DNA of 64,000 nt, from positions 124,001-188,000 of the forward strand of contig JABARE010000001.1 in the NCBI GenBank assembly GCA_019187365.1, in the 5' to 3' direction. Below are positions 53,798-62,278 of the stretch, in pieces. Below the pieces are notes generated by a model. That model had not been told where the DNA came from. It did no database searches and saw only the letters and a list, made by a program, of their open reading frames with translations. The stretch's first letter is position 1, and each line of letters opens with the position of its first letter. A program made the translations under genes and the position numbers. Source of the DNA: Saprospiraceae bacterium (GTDB lineage Bacteria; Bacteroidota; Bacteroidia; Chitinophagales; Saprospiraceae).

Positions 53798-56685
53798 CGA
53801 TAGCGCATTCCGGGCGATCCTGGCATCTCTTCTGCCGGATTGCGGGATGTAGGTTTTTTACCTGTATTGAAGTTTCGTATGTTGTAAGTGAAACTCGCCA
53901 TTATAAAGCGCTGCAGGGCGTTGCTGTAAACGTCTTCCACGTACAACTCGTTTATGTTCCGAACATAGCGCTGATTCTGATCGAAAAGATCGTTTACACC
54001 AATGGAAAATTCTCCACGCTCATTTTTAAGGAACTTGACACCAAGGGCCATGTTGACAAGGATGATGTTTTCATTGTAGCCTTCCTGCAGGCTGCTGTTG
54101 ATCAGGTAGCTTCCATCGGTGCGAAGGACCATGCGCCTGAACATTTGAAGTTGAAAGCGGAATTTTCCTTCGTAGAGCATGTATTGATCCTTGGCTTGCT
54201 GGTTCTCGTAGGCGTTGAACGAAGGTCGGAACTGAAGGTTAAAATCGACTTTTTCGCTGATGTTGCTGCTAATGGATAGCCCTCCTCCAAAATTATGTGT
54301 TAATGAATTGATGCGGGTTTCATCAATTTGGCCAGGTACATCACCATATGTATAAGAAAGATCAAGGGAAATTACGGATTTGATGGCAACGAGTGGAAAA
54401 CTATAAGTAAGAAATGAGCGAATCTGCAAAGCATCCCCCATATTTTGTGGGGTAGATAGTTGCGCACCCGGAGTGAGGTTAAGGGTATTGAAGATGCTGT
54501 GATCCCGGCTGTTGATGAATATACGGTTGGCCACGTAGTCCTCTGTCAGACTCAGCCAGACCGAGCCGAAGAACATAGAGGATTTATTGAGGGATGCATT
54601 GTAGCGAAGACTCCAGGAGTGCTGGATCGATTGCTTTAATGAGGGGTTCCCGATAAACAATTGAGAGGGGTTCGAGTTGTTGAGCACTCCTTGTAACTGT
54701 TCCGCCCCCGGAAGTTGAGCGCGCGTCCTGAAGTGCGTCATGAGCGATCTCTTGGCATCAAAAGTATACCTGCCAAAGAAGGAGGGGAGTAAACTAAAAT
54801 ATTGGTTTGACCGGGATTCGCTTATGGGAAATTTTTGTGCACTTTCCAGTTGCGCGTCCTGCCACAATAACCTTGCCGATAGATTAAGTTTGCTAGGAAT
54901 GTTCCACCGGTATCCGAAGCCATATTGACGGATGGGGATTTTGGTATAAAATTCATTGCTCAGTTCGGAATTTAAGACCGGTGGCGAGGCGGGGTCCGCA
55001 GGAACATCGTAAGTATTTATTACGGTCTCTTCGCGAGCCTGTTGATATTTCGCTACAAACAATAACGAATGATCCCCATTCAGTGGCTCTGTGTATTCAG
55101 CATTCACCTCCCATTCGTTCTTATCATAGCTGTTGTCACCCCGCTGCTCAATGGTATCGATCAGCACGATGCCTGATTCGAGGGATTTTACCAGGGAACT
55201 CTGTCCAGGGGTGGAGTTTTTGGGGGCCGTGTTGGTGTACCAGTCTACAGAGGCGGTCCTCCCCTGCTTTCTGAATTTGTGCCGAACCAGAAGGTTGTTG
55301 GAAAAGTTAAAGCCTTCCGAATTGGTATTGAGTCCATTGTCGGAAGCATTGAGCAGATTGGCACCCTGCGTGGTCTTGGTCAGCAGCAAGGCTGCATTTC
55401 TGTTGCTTTGAGCGGTGAACCTGGGCCGGAGTTGGATGGAGTTCATGCTGTCCAGGGTGATGTCTATGCGTGCGTTAATCCGGTGATTTTGGTTTTTTGG
55501 TGCGCTGCTTGTGTTTTCCTCGTAGACCTGGGAAAGCCCTTCCCCAGCAAAATAGTTGCGGGTGCTATTGGATTTAATATCGTTTTTCGTGTCGTTCAGA
55601 AAATACGAGGCATTGACTCGCAACCATTTGCCGAATGCATCGGAATAGTTCAAACCAAATGCATGGGTTTGAGCAATTCCACCGCTGGTCGGCACAAGAA
55701 AATCTCCGGCCCCTCCCTGGCCGGGACGAAATTCACGTCCTCCTCCGCTGCGGTTGCGGCCCGATGAAGTTCCAAGTACCCCTAAAATATCGTCTGTGGA
55801 GAAATTTTGAACGTTGATGTTATTTGACATCCCTATGATGCTGATCCGCCGGTCTCCATTAAAGTAATTGACGTTTCCGCCCGACTGAAAGCGGTCATCG
55901 GATCCAACGCCAGCGTAGAGCTTTCCGAACTGGCCGTTGTTCATGCCGCTGCGGGTAACAATATTTATGGTCTTAACGGTATTCCCGTCGTTGACGCCGG
56001 TGAACTGGCTTTGTTCGCTGAGTTGGTCGAAAATCTGAACTTTGTCAATGATCTCTGCCGGTAAACTTTTAAGCGAGAGGTTCGGGTCTGTTCCAAAAAA
56101 GGGCTTGCCGTCAACAAGTACCTGTTTTACCTCCTCATTCTGCGCTTTAATCGTGCCGTTGTCTCGCGATACGGTTGGCATTTTCTCCAGCAAATCTCCA
56201 GCAGTCGCATCCCTTGCAACTTTGAATGCAGAGGCATCAAAAGATATCGTATCCTCACTCAGCTTTCCGTGGAGCCTGACATCCTTCACAGTAACCTCTT
56301 TGAGCAATGTTGATGACTGCACCAACCGGATGGTTCCGAGGTCAATGAACGCATCGACAGATATGATCCTTTCCAAACGTTCATAACCGGTAAAGGAAAT
56401 GGTCAACCTGTAGCCTCCTCTCATGATGTCCGGAAAAATGAAAGTACCCTGGGGGGTTGTTTGAGCACTTTTGTAAAAGCTCCCCGATTCATTCAGCAGC
56501 ACCAAGGGCAATGAGGGTATGGGGGCACCACTCTCGTCGGCAATCTGTCCCACCAAGGAGTGCTGAGAGCTTGCGCTGAAGCCCACCAGCATCATTATGA
56601 TCAATATGATTCCGCGACGAAATAGTTTAAAAAAGGCCAAGTCTGCAGGCGACATGCCTGATGCCATCGTTTTCTTGTTCGTCAT
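53794..56685 (-). CDS. TonB-dependent-receptor-like outer-membrane protein with CarboxypepD domain
   Basis: About 963 residues. Signal peptide region IILIIMMLVGFSASSQ, then a CarboxypepD_reg-like domain (LVGQIADESGAPIPSLPLVLLN), a plug domain (GDLLEKMPTVSRDNGTIKAQ, VLVDGKPFFGTDP, LKSLPAEIIDKVQIFDQLS, GNTVKTINIVTRSG) and a large beta-barrel ending FNTGKKPTSRNPAEEMPG. The IFDQLSEQSQFTGVNDGN motif is typical of a Bacteroidota OMP_b-brl subgroup. The barrel is N/Q/S-rich. Start at ATG 56685; an earlier ATG 56778 adds a non-family stretch. Cargo unknown; it follows the TolC/HlyD/CotH genes. Confidence 0.88.
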   Translation of the reverse strand: MTNKKTMASGMSPADLAFFKLFRRGIILIIMMLVGFSASSQHSLVGQIADESGAPIPSLPLVLLNESGSFYKSAQTTPQGTFIFPDIMRGGYRLTISFTGYERLERIISVDAFIDLGTIRLVQSSTLLKEVTVKDVRLHGKLSEDTISFDASAFKVARDATAGDLLEKMPTVSRDNGTIKAQNEEVKQVLVDGKPFFGTDPNLSLKSLPAEIIDKVQIFDQLSEQSQFTGVNDGNTVKTINIVTRSGMNNGQFGKLYAGVGSDDRFQSGGNVNYFNGDRRISIIGMSNNINVQNFSTDDILGVLGTSSGRNRSGGGREFRPGQGGAGDFLVPTSGGIAQTHAFGLNYSDAFGKWLRVNASYFLNDTKNDIKSNSTRNYFAGEGLSQVYEENTSSAPKNQNHRINARIDITLDSMNSIQLRPRFTAQSNRNAALLLTKTTQGANLLNASDNGLNTNSEGFNFSNNLLVRHKFRKQGRTASVDWYTNTAPKNSTPGQSSLVKSLESGIVLIDTIEQRGDNSYDKNEWEVNAEYTEPLNGDHSLLFVAKYQQAREETVINTYDVPADPASPPVLNSELSNEFYTKIPIRQYGFGYRWNIPSKLNLSARLLWQDAQLESAQKFPISESRSNQYFSLLPSFFGRYTFDAKRSLMTHFRTRAQLPGAEQLQGVLNNSNPSQLFIGNPSLKQSIQHSWSLRYNASLNKSSMFFGSVWLSLTEDYVANRIFINSRDHSIFNTLNLTPGAQLSTPQNMGDALQIRSFLTYSFPLVAIKSVISLDLSYTYGDVPGQIDETRINSLTHNFGGGLSISSNISEKVDFNLQFRPSFNAYENQQAKDQYMLYEGKFRFQLQMFRRMVLRTDGSYLINSSLQEGYNENIILVNMALGVKFLKNERGEFSIGVNDLFDQNQRYVRNINELYVEDVYSNALQRFIMASFTYNIRNFNTGKKPTSRNPAEEMPGSPGMRYR

Positions 56686-56824
56686 AGTGTACAGCGTTGA
56701 GCTGGAGCGAGAGAACGGATAGAAATTTATGCATCTTGCAGCGTCGTAGGTAAACAAGGTATATTTCATTTTATGCAACTCAGCAAGGGCATTTAGCTAT
56801 ATTCCGATTTTACGCCGGGTTATC

Positions 56825-58078
56825 TTACAATTGACTGAAGGGAATGGTAAAGTAATCGAGAACGCCATGAGAGACCATTACTCCTGATTTATAGAGGTAC
56901 TTCAGGTAGGACCTGAGCAATTGATAATACCTCTTCACCTGTTTTTCCTTTTGACGCTCCAACATTTCCGCAAGTTCAATAACGGATGCAGGCTCCAAAA
57001 TGTTTGCAGTTAACAATTTCTCAACAATGGATGAGTTGGCATACTGGTTGATGGTCTGGTCCAGACTTTTGTATTCGACTGAAGTTGACAGAATTTCCCG
57101 TCGCAGCATCTCCAGTTCCAGCTCCAATTCCCGTTGTTGCATTATGCCTTCCAATCCAATATGGAGGGTATCGGCGCGGGCAATTGCAGTCCGACGACCT
57201 TTATTGTAAAACGCCGGTAAACGCAATCCAATACCAAGGGATGCGCGTTCTTCAAACAATTCTTCTGAGCGGGGGCTGTACTTGATCTGGACAAAATCGA
57301 GAATCTGACGGTCTTCAGCCATGCGCATTTGATGTGCAATGCTTGATCTTTGCATTTTTGCATCAAGGGTCTTTGATTGTACTCTTGTGGTAATAGAGTC
57401 GCTAATAAATTGTGCAATCGCTTCAACTTGCGGAAGGTGTGGCCTTTTCACGGCACGATCGAAGGATACGCCCGTAATTTGATGGAGTGCATTTAACTCC
57501 GATGCAAGGGCATTGCGTTGTGCTGAAACTTCTGCGCGGTCGATGTCCAATTGGAGGAGTTCCTTTGAAACCGCCGGTTTATCCGTGATTTTCAGTGCAA
57601 GGATGTTGCGAAGCTTATCGATCAATTTAACCCGGGTCTCAGAGATTGAATCTGTTTCAACGAGTTCCCAGAACCTGGAAACGTTAAGGTATCTTTGGTA
57701 GAGCATTTGTGCTTCCCATGCTGTCACTTCGAGATGCAGTAACTCTTGATTTTTTTGATTCAGCTGCTCTTGAAAATGTTTGTTTCCGAACTCATTTAGT
57801 CCAAGTCGCATCGTGTATTCCTGACGATCAAGTTGAAACCGGTTTGTCTCTGTGCGGAGTTCGATCTGTCTTACGATGGGTTTTGCCATCGAATGCCCAC
57901 GGTACAGCTCGTCAAGCGACAATAGAAAAGCATCAATGTCCTGATCGGAACGAATCAGCAAATATTCGCGAAAAGGGTTTTGGGATAACGCATTCAATTG
58001 GAGGAACACCACGAACATAATAAAAACGACTCGGGGAGCTAACCCGCTGGATGGTATGCTGAAGTGATTTGAAAGCAT
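56825..58078 (-). CDS. TolC-like outer-membrane efflux protein
   Basis: About 417 residues with a signal segment (PRVVFIMFVVFLQLNALSQ) and long coiled-coil helices typical of outer-membrane efflux proteins (QLNQKNQELLHLEVTAWEAQML, LLQLDIDRAEVSAQRNALASELN, LELELEMLRREILSTSVEYKSLDQTINQY). A glycine-containing strand pair (LGIGLRLPAFYNKG) is seen as in TolC proteins. The ending is longer than usual. Start at ATG 58078, directly after the HlyD stop; 24 earlier codons in frame would overlap HlyD. It forms the export partner of the HlyD gene. Confidence 0.68.
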   Translation of the reverse strand: MLSNHFSIPSSGLAPRVVFIMFVVFLQLNALSQNPFREYLLIRSDQDIDAFLLSLDELYRGHSMAKPIVRQIELRTETNRFQLDRQEYTMRLGLNEFGNKHFQEQLNQKNQELLHLEVTAWEAQMLYQRYLNVSRFWELVETDSISETRVKLIDKLRNILALKITDKPAVSKELLQLDIDRAEVSAQRNALASELNALHQITGVSFDRAVKRPHLPQVEAIAQFISDSITTRVQSKTLDAKMQRSSIAHQMRMAEDRQILDFVQIKYSPRSEELFEERASLGIGLRLPAFYNKGRRTAIARADTLHIGLEGIMQQRELELELEMLRREILSTSVEYKSLDQTINQYANSSIVEKLLTANILEPASVIELAEMLERQKEKQVKRYYQLLRSYLKYLYKSGVMVSHGVLDYFTIPFSQL

Positions 58079-58079
58079 A

Positions 58080-59069
58080 CTAGAACGAAATCTTAACCCG
58101 TTCACCTTGCAGAAAGGGATTGTCTGGTGGCAATTGTACCTGCACCTCACGGCCCCATACCCGTGCTTCAGGAAATTTTTTGAGCCGTTCAGGATAACTG
58201 GTGATCCTCGTTCCCAGCGAGGAAACGACCCCGCGATATCGCAAATTGTCGAGATTCAGGCTTTCGACCCATAGGCTATCGCCAACCTTTAATAAAGTGA
58301 GTTGCCTGTCGCCAATGAAAAATACTGCTGTGTTGGGATGCTCTTCATACAATTTCACCAAAGGAGTAAATGCCTCCACTTTGTCGTCCGCTCCAACGTC
58401 CATTTGCCCAATCATCCCGTTGTCGCTGCTGATGAGCACGAGTTCGGCCTCGCTGTTTCTGAGGTCACTTAGTTCAGCGGATAATTTTTCAATGCGGTGG
58501 TTTGCAAGTGCCTCTGCGCTTGAACGATCCCTTGCATTTTGAGCCATTGCGATTTCAACTTCTGCCAAATTCTGAGCAAATTCATCTCTAATATGTTTGG
58601 CATCCTGCACGTTCCGGTTGGCGAGGGGTATGTCTGTTTCGGAGCCCACAGCGATGGCTGTTGCTGCAGAAATCAGAGCCTCATTTTCTTCAAGTTTAGC
58701 CAGCTCAAAATCGCGTTTCGATTCAAGCTGTTTCTTCTTTGTGCGAAGCTGCTCCGCTTCGGTCGCGAGCGTAGCTTTGTCGAATTGAAGTTTGAGGCGA
58801 ACCTCTTGCTGCTCATATGTAATATTGCGCTCTCGCATTTTCATGTCCAGCCTGCGCAGGGTGAGGATCGTATCGCCGGATTTTACAAATTCCCCTGTTT
58901 GCCTGAATGTATGCAGGATCTCAACGGGAAAGTCGAAGTTGAATGTTTTTACTGGGTTTTCAGCAATTCCATAAAAACTTGTCGCATGACTCAAACGATA
59001 TTTGATCAGAGGAATGGCCAGCAGAGCGATTGCAAATGTAAAAAGGTACAGGGGGTGGATCCTTTTCAT
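58080..59069 (-). CDS. HlyD-family periplasmic adaptor protein
   Basis: About 329 residues from ATG 59069. One N-terminal membrane helix (LYLFTFAIALLAIPLIKY), then a barrel-sandwich half motif (ILHTFRQTGEFVKSGDTILTL), a long coiled coil (RERNITYEQQEVRLKLQ to about residue 180), a second half motif (LVLISSDNGMIGQMDVGADDKVEAFTPLVKLYE) and a beta-barrel part (LKVGDSLWVESLNLDNLRYRGVVSSLG). No ABC or RND partner gene is present in the window, only the TolC-like gene next to it. Confidence 0.83.
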   Translation of the reverse strand: MKRIHPLYLFTFAIALLAIPLIKYRLSHATSFYGIAENPVKTFNFDFPVEILHTFRQTGEFVKSGDTILTLRRLDMKMRERNITYEQQEVRLKLQFDKATLATEAEQLRTKKKQLESKRDFELAKLEENEALISAATAIAVGSETDIPLANRNVQDAKHIRDEFAQNLAEVEIAMAQNARDRSSAEALANHRIEKLSAELSDLRNSEAELVLISSDNGMIGQMDVGADDKVEAFTPLVKLYEEHPNTAVFFIGDRQLTLLKVGDSLWVESLNLDNLRYRGVVSSLGTRITSYPERLKKFPEARVWGREVQVQLPPDNPFLQGERVKISF

Positions 59070-59076
59070 GAGCGCA

Positions 59077-61410
59077 TCAGTCTGTTCTGGAAATGACCAG
59101 TTTGTAATTGCTTCCTTCTGTTCTGAAGATGTAAAAACCAGCGCGAAGGCCGTCGAGCGCAATGGTGTCCCCCGATTTTGCCAAACCTTTGATCAGTAAA
59201 TGTCCTGTCCCATCCCAGATCTCAAATTCTCTGGTTGTTTGATCGGCAAATGCCAGTCTCAACCAATGAGAGGCGGGATTGGGATAGAAGGAAACATTAA
59301 GCCTGGGACCTGCGTCTTCGGTTACATCCGGGTCGTTGTTTTTGTTAAACGTGTGATTTTGGGAAACAAAGGGTCCACTGCCGTTGGGTCTCCGGGCATA
59401 GGCGATGTCATCCTGTTGCTCTCCAAATAAAACGGAATTGACGAGCTTTTGCTCTGCATCGAGTAGCAGAATTTCCTCTCCCGAAGCAGAGAGTTTGAAG
59501 TTCGCATGTAACCCCTGTTGCTTGCCGTCCTCATCGGCCCAAACGATTAAATAGGACTTGGGACTCATTATGGTTCCGTCAGGAATCCTGTATTTGTCCA
59601 GGTTTGCCCTGCTGTCGGTAAGGACCCACTGGCTCACATCGACCGAGCGGTCGGAACCGTTGTACAATTCGATCCAGTCGTCATATTCTCCGTCCTGATC
59701 GAATACAGTGGTTTTATTTGCGGCCATCAGCTCGTTCAGGACAATGTCACCTGCCGAGGAAGCTTCGATCTGTACCCGATAAAAATAAACGTCGTGCTCC
59801 GCCCCTTCTGGAAAAAAGGTCGTGGTACCTGCCGCATTGTTTGCTTCGCAGGAGACGTAGTAGCGAACGTATTGATTTGCTGCCTGACCTGGAATCTCAC
59901 CCCCATAAACGCCGTCTCCATATTCGCCGTCCTGGTGCGCACCATCGTCGAACATGGGCGTTTTTAAAAAATGGCCATCCAGCGCGGCCGAATGGTGAAG
60001 GAAAAGTGATTTTACATTGGCTTCTTTTGGGACGGTCGCGCTCACCCAAACGGGCTGCAGGGGTTCCGGATCCGACCATGCTACGCCGCCGGAAGCATGC
60101 TGAACCGAGGTGATGTCTACCCCCGATTGCTTGAATTCGGTTTGGGCAAGGACGAATGCACGCCGTTCGCGCATCCAGTTGATGAGGACTTGTCGCTCAT
60201 CGGTAAAAGCCTGGTAGGTCATCAGCTTTTTGGGATCCGATTGGACTGTGGTGTCGATGAGTGTGTAAAGAGCGTTGATTGAATGGACAAAATGACTGCT
60301 GTCAAGTGCATGGTTGAAAAAGGTGCGAAGATGCGCAAGGTAGCGCTGGCGCATGGCGGGTACTTTAAAAAGCCGGTTGCACAGAGGATACCTGGCGTCG
60401 TTCTCTTTCATAAAAATCGACCACCTCGAGGTAAGCCCTTTCATCACGGAATTAGCATCGTATTCCAGGGGGATCAATCGTCCGGCATCTTTCTGAAAAA
60501 TTGCGTAGTAATCCATACCCCCCTTGTTGACGTAGCTGTCGTCGTCTCCAAAAAGCGTTTCCTTTGCGAGAAACCAAAGCGCGCGATCAACGTCCAAAAT
60601 ACTATCCAGACCATTTTCCATTCGGTCCTGAGGTAGATTGTTCAGTGCATCGACAGCCCGCACGAGATCATCCCATGGGTTATCCAGCGTTGTCTTTTTA
60701 AGTGTGTAATGTGGCTTGTACAATGCGGTGTCGGCACCCAGGTAGTTCAATGTTGAAGTCCCTGCACCAAACCCGCCTCCGGGTTGACCCTGACCGGGAG
60801 GAACCGTTCGCTCACAGCGCCATCTCGTTCCTTCATTGCTCAAAAACCATTCTTTTACATAATCGCCATCGAGCGCCTGTACACAGGGATATAGCCCCCA
60901 GTCTTCATTTTGAAGAAATAAACGAACGTAGTTCGCCTTCAGCGAAGGACAAAACGGCCGGGTCAGGTGTTCGTACAGAACCTCCCGGATAAAGCTGTTG
61001 TCTTCGTAGGAGTTATTCAGGTTTATGGTTTCATATCCCTCAATGTCCTGATTTGCATCTTCGAAATCCATCGTGATGTTGAATGACTTTTTCTGTGAAG
61101 TTACCCGCTGATAGGAGGTCTGACCTTTGAAACGTACGCCGACGTTTGGGTAACTCTTTCCCTCCGATTTGAGGGTGGCTGGGATGTCTATCTTGGATTT
61201 GTAATTTTGGGTGAGCAGATTCCAGAAATCAGCTTGTTCGAATTCGAGTCTTATTTCGCGGATGGCATCCAGACTGTAAAAGCCTTCAACAGGTTTGGTT
61301 CCGGCGACCAATCTTCTGCCATCGTCGGAAATGTGCATCTCTGGCGGGAGTGATTGGGCAAATAAGCCGCTAAGTATGAGATAGGGACCGAGGATAAAGT
61401 GTTTTTTCAT
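59077..61410 (-). CDS. T9SS-exported CotH kinase-family protein with lamin-tail domain
   Basis: About 777 residues. Signal peptide (MKKHFILGPYLILSGLFAQ), then a CotH kinase-like domain (residues about 40-430: VGVRFKGQTSYQR, FNITMDFED, NLNNSYEDNSFIREVLYEHL, LEYDANSVMKGL). A beta-rich linker follows. At about 590-700 is a lamin-tail domain (VLNELMAANKTTVFDQDGEYDDWIELYNGSDRS). The end is a T9SS type A sorting domain (SFYPNPASHWLRLAF, LRAGFYIFR). CotH proteins are protein kinases in Bacillus spores; here it would be extracellular, and kinase activity is unproven. ATG 61410 chosen; it lies 10 nt after the DUF4956 stop. Confidence 0.9.
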   Translation of the reverse strand: MKKHFILGPYLILSGLFAQSLPPEMHISDDGRRLVAGTKPVEGFYSLDAIREIRLEFEQADFWNLLTQNYKSKIDIPATLKSEGKSYPNVGVRFKGQTSYQRVTSQKKSFNITMDFEDANQDIEGYETINLNNSYEDNSFIREVLYEHLTRPFCPSLKANYVRLFLQNEDWGLYPCVQALDGDYVKEWFLSNEGTRWRCERTVPPGQGQPGGGFGAGTSTLNYLGADTALYKPHYTLKKTTLDNPWDDLVRAVDALNNLPQDRMENGLDSILDVDRALWFLAKETLFGDDDSYVNKGGMDYYAIFQKDAGRLIPLEYDANSVMKGLTSRWSIFMKENDARYPLCNRLFKVPAMRQRYLAHLRTFFNHALDSSHFVHSINALYTLIDTTVQSDPKKLMTYQAFTDERQVLINWMRERRAFVLAQTEFKQSGVDITSVQHASGGVAWSDPEPLQPVWVSATVPKEANVKSLFLHHSAALDGHFLKTPMFDDGAHQDGEYGDGVYGGEIPGQAANQYVRYYVSCEANNAAGTTTFFPEGAEHDVYFYRVQIEASSAGDIVLNELMAANKTTVFDQDGEYDDWIELYNGSDRSVDVSQWVLTDSRANLDKYRIPDGTIMSPKSYLIVWADEDGKQQGLHANFKLSASGEEILLLDAEQKLVNSVLFGEQQDDIAYARRPNGSGPFVSQNHTFNKNNDPDVTEDAGPRLNVSFYPNPASHWLRLAFADQTTREFEIWDGTGHLLIKGLAKSGDTIALDGLRAGFYIFRTEGSNYKLVISRTD

Positions 61411-61420
61411 AGCGGGATGG

Positions 61421-62113
61421 TCAGATGATTTGTTCTGAATCTCTTTGGGTGATGCGGATTGACTGCGGAGGAATGCTTTCGGCAAGGGTTTCCCATAGCG
61501 ACCGGAGTGAGTTTGGCTCCGGTTCAGTAAATTCCCATGTGCAGGTGGTGCGCAAAGAACTACCTGCATAAACCATTTCTTTTCTCACGAGGTTTGCCTG
61601 AATACCATGTTCTTTAAGGATTTCATTTATCCTCAATTCACCGGTCTGGGTTGCATCGTCAAATTGCAGGCGGAGCCTGCTGATTTTCCGGGTATGAACA
61701 TTCATTGGGGAGAAGGACAACACCGCCGCCACTGCGCAGAAAAAGAGGATCCCGTAAATGGCCACGTTGAAGGCGAAAACGCCGCAGGCAATCCCACCGC
61801 CCAACGCAGCGAATAGAAACACAATGTTGCGTGGCTGGAAGATATTCGTCCGGAACCGTATAATGGCCATTATGCCAAGCATGCCCAGTCCGCGGCCTAT
61901 GCTATCGCCAATAACAATAGTGACTATACAGGCCATGATCGAGCCCAGGATCATAGCCTGCTGAAAATGCCCCGGAGCCGAGTTGTGCTTCGATGTTCTT
62001 TCGTAGGTGAATGCTACCAGAACGGAAAGGGCGAAGCTCACCAAAAACGCATAGAGCAGAGACAGCGGTGATGGATTTTCAGCATTGATATCCGTAAGGG
62101 AGAAATCGAACAT
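61421..62113 (-). CDS. DUF4956 membrane protein
   Basis: Protein of 230 residues with four or five helices (LLYAFLVSFALSVLVAFTYE, AMILGSIMACIVTIVIGDSIG, LGMLGIMAIIRFRTN, IVFLFAALGGGIACGVFAF, ILFFCAVAAVLSF) and a cytoplasmic C-terminal alpha/beta domain. The segment LGMLGIMAIIRFRT is the DUF4956 hallmark. This family usually sits beside VTC/polyphosphate-polymerase and CotH genes; here CotH follows it but no VTC gene is present. First gene of the operon. Confidence 0.87.
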   Translation of the reverse strand: MFDFSLTDINAENPSPLSLLYAFLVSFALSVLVAFTYERTSKHNSAPGHFQQAMILGSIMACIVTIVIGDSIGRGLGMLGIMAIIRFRTNIFQPRNIVFLFAALGGGIACGVFAFNVAIYGILFFCAVAAVLSFSPMNVHTRKISRLRLQFDDATQTGELRINEILKEHGIQANLVRKEMVYAGSSLRTTCTWEFTEPEPNSLRSLWETLAESIPPQSIRITQRDSEQII

Positions 62114-62164
62114 TTGAAACTTGGACGGGTGGAAGCGATGGGTCTTTTATCCTGTATTTGACCC

Positions 62165-62172
62165 CAAAGTTA
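62165..62172 (-). promoter_or_regulatory. Candidate -7 promoter element of the DUF4956-CotH operon
   Basis: On the minus strand, TAACTTTG-GGG matches TAnnTTTG, 51 nt before the DUF4956 ATG. The same octamer lies before gyrA and ubiE. Confidence 0.4.
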
Positions 62173-62278
62173 AACATTCGTTTAATTTATGTTAAGGATA
62201 TATTCCAACCGTTACCCGGATCGGTGTTAATTGCGGCGGCGCAAGCTCGATTGAACCCTTGAAATTTCGGGCGAATTG

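Noticed and set aside
59077-61410. Evidence for sporulation from the CotH domain
   Set aside because: CotH kinase-fold proteins are widespread outside spore formers; the T9SS tail and signal peptide point to a secreted protein.
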